A DNA stretch of 64,000 nucleotides from contig NZ_JAVALZ010000001.1 of assembly GCF_030730865.1 (NCBI RefSeq), positions 1,054,001 to 1,118,000 on the forward strand, given 5' to 3'. The notes below the pieces were generated by a model. That model was not told the DNA's origin, searched no databases, and saw only the letters and a list, made by a program, of their open reading frames with translations. Origin of the DNA: Uliginosibacterium sp. 31-16. GTDB taxonomy: Bacteria; Pseudomonadota; Gammaproteobacteria; Burkholderiales; Rhodocyclaceae. Numbering within the stretch: position 1 is the stretch's first letter; every line of letters starts with the position of its first letter. Below are positions 62,901-64,000 of the stretch, in pieces. The position numbers were made by a program, and so were the translations under genes.

Positions 62901-63593
62901 TCAGGGCACCTCTGAATATTGCATGCGGCTCTGTACCCGCGCGGCGTGAGCGGCCAAACGGGGCGAAAAGCTTTTCTCGTACTTGCGCGGGTTGGGCAGC
63001 ATAACCGCCAGGCGTGCCGCCTGCGCCGGCGCGAGCTGGCCCGCGCCGATGCCGTAATAGCGCCGTGCAGCGGCCTCGGCGCCGAAGATGCCGTTGCCCC
63101 ACTCCACCGAGTTCAGATACACCTCGAGGATGCGCCGCTTGTCCCACAGGCTTTCGATCATCAGCGTGATGATGGCCTCCTCCGCCTTGCGGACATAGCT
63201 GCGCGAAGGACTGAGGAACAGGTTCTTGGCCAGTTGCTGGCTGATCGTCGAGCCGCCGGCTACGGCCTTGCCTTTTTTCTGGTTCTTTTCCATGGCTTTC
63301 TGGATGCCGTCCCAGTCGAAGCCGTCGTGATCGACGAAACTGTCGTCTTCAGCCGCCACCACGGCGCGCTTCAGGTGCACCGAGATCCTGGCGTACGGCT
63401 GCCACTGGCGTTTGAGCTGTGCGTCCGGATTCTTCTGGCGCAGTTCGCCCAGCCGGATCTGCATGAAACTGGTTTCGCCAGGGTCGAACCATTTCCACCA
63501 CAGCACCCAGCCCAGCAGCCACAGGTGCCAGGCGAGGATGAACAGCAGCAGGGCGACAAGGATGCGGCGTGACCAGAGGGCCAGCGTCTTCAT
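62901..63593 (-). CDS. mtgA: Monofunctional peptidoglycan glycosyltransferase
   Basis: Inner-membrane-anchored enzyme of 230 residues that polymerises lipid II into glycan strands. A membrane helix (about 10-31) is followed by the GT51 catalytic domain: AVVAAEDDSFVDHDGFDWDG with the catalytic glutamate, GGSTISQQLAKNLFLS, RKAEEAIITLMIESLWDKRRILEVYLN and EWGNGIFGAEAAARRYYG. No transpeptidase domain follows, so it is MtgA and not a bifunctional PBP. ATG 63593 is chosen because the anchor begins there. Confidence 0.95.
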   Translation of the reverse strand: MKTLALWSRRILVALLLFILAWHLWLLGWVLWWKWFDPGETSFMQIRLGELRQKNPDAQLKRQWQPYARISVHLKRAVVAAEDDSFVDHDGFDWDGIQKAMEKNQKKGKAVAGGSTISQQLAKNLFLSPSRSYVRKAEEAIITLMIESLWDKRRILEVYLNSVEWGNGIFGAEAAARRYYGIGAGQLAPAQAARLAVMLPNPRKYEKSFSPRLAAHAARVQSRMQYSEVP

Positions 63594-63805
63594 GATGTGC
63601 AGGGGTCGGAAAGTCTGGCGCGCAGCTTCGCAGAGCCCGACCCGCAGGGCAAGAGGCACGACCTGTTGCGTGTGCGCAGCAAGGGGGACCCAGATCAACA
63701 ACTTCGCGCCAACTCCCTGTATCCTTGCGGGTTTCCCCTAGTAAGCCAGGCGTCCCTGCTTTGGCCTCGATAACGTTTTGTCGGGCTTTGCCGCCCTTGC
63801 CGACC

Positions 63806-64000
63806 ATGACTCAAGCGATCAAATCCATCGATTTCAAGAATGACTGGCCCAAGCTGGGCTTGCCGCCGCACGTCATTGAAGTGCTGAGCGCCGCGCCTGC
63901 CATCTACGTGGCCGAGCACCGTGAAGACCTGCTCAACTGGGCGCTGAACCGCGTACCGGGCGAGACCGACTGGCGTCACGGCAACCGCGAGGACAAGGGC
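63806..64000 (+). CDS. Unrecognised protein, cut by window end
   Basis: Open frame of 65 codons from ATG 63806 that runs off the window without a stop codon. The visible part (MTQAIKSIDFKNDWPKLGL and VIEVLSAAPAIYVAEHREDLLNWAL) is soluble-looking, with no signal peptide. I do not recognise the family from this fragment. It is divergent from mtgA with about 210 nt between the two starts. Confidence 0.6.
   Translation, partial: MTQAIKSIDFKNDWPKLGLPPHVIEVLSAAPAIYVAEHREDLLNWALNRVPGETDWRHGNREDKG

Overview
The window is high-GC DNA with dense, mostly operonic genes and reads as a chromosomal segment of a betaproteobacterium. The neighbourhoods fit a Rhodocyclales-like organism: dnaA-dnaN-gyrB without recF; rpmH-rnpA-yidD-yidC-mnmE; mnmG-rsmG-parA-parB; and topB-smg-dprA-LysM divergent from def-fmt. 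The order-level placement is inference. No tRNA, rRNA, CRISPR array, prophage or complete insertion sequence was seen.

Layout. 0-16 kb is a mixed metabolic and transport region: a YkgJ-like cysteine-cluster protein, a DUF1963 protein, a PAS-GGDEF-hemerythrin diguanylate cyclase, apt, a UPF0114 membrane protein and class I fumarase. It continues with an EmrAB/NodT-type tripartite efflux operon with its divergent TetR regulator and operator, a Cys/Met-metabolism PLP enzyme, and a divergent dmeR/dmeF-like metal repressor/exporter pair around an RcnR-type operator. 16-26 kb carries envelope proteins and the conserved topB-smg-dprA-LysM // def-fmt-htpX block. 27-30.3 kb is a compact STAS-CheA-CheB unit whose CheA ends before any CheW-like domain. 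30-42 kb holds speE, hemW, a tandem UspA protein, a GNAT enzyme, a Kef-type antiporter, a PL7-type alginate lyase, several unrecognised envelope proteins, a Sel1-repeat protein and a GIY-YIG protein.

42-58 kb is the chromosome-origin region. Genes run leftwards from rpmH to parB and rightwards from dnaA to gyrB. Two parS sites, perfect DnaA boxes and AT-rich DNA mark the segregation and replication origin. The 615-nt dnaA-dnaN gap contains a diverged direct duplication with a 390-nt period. It repeats a DnaA-box pair, an AT-rich stretch and what looks like a decayed dnaN start. 58-64 kb has an Lrp-family regulator, a YitT transporter with a palindrome over its likely promoter, tyrB, a CorA protein with an MgtE_N-like extension, an unrecognised 237-aa protein, mtgA and a gene cut by the window end.

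Scattered between genes are short palindromic, REP-like elements of at least two sequence families. The strongest leads are the duplicated origin module, the minimal STAS-CheA-CheB unit, the two precise operators (efflux and metal) and the REP-like elements that flank htpX.
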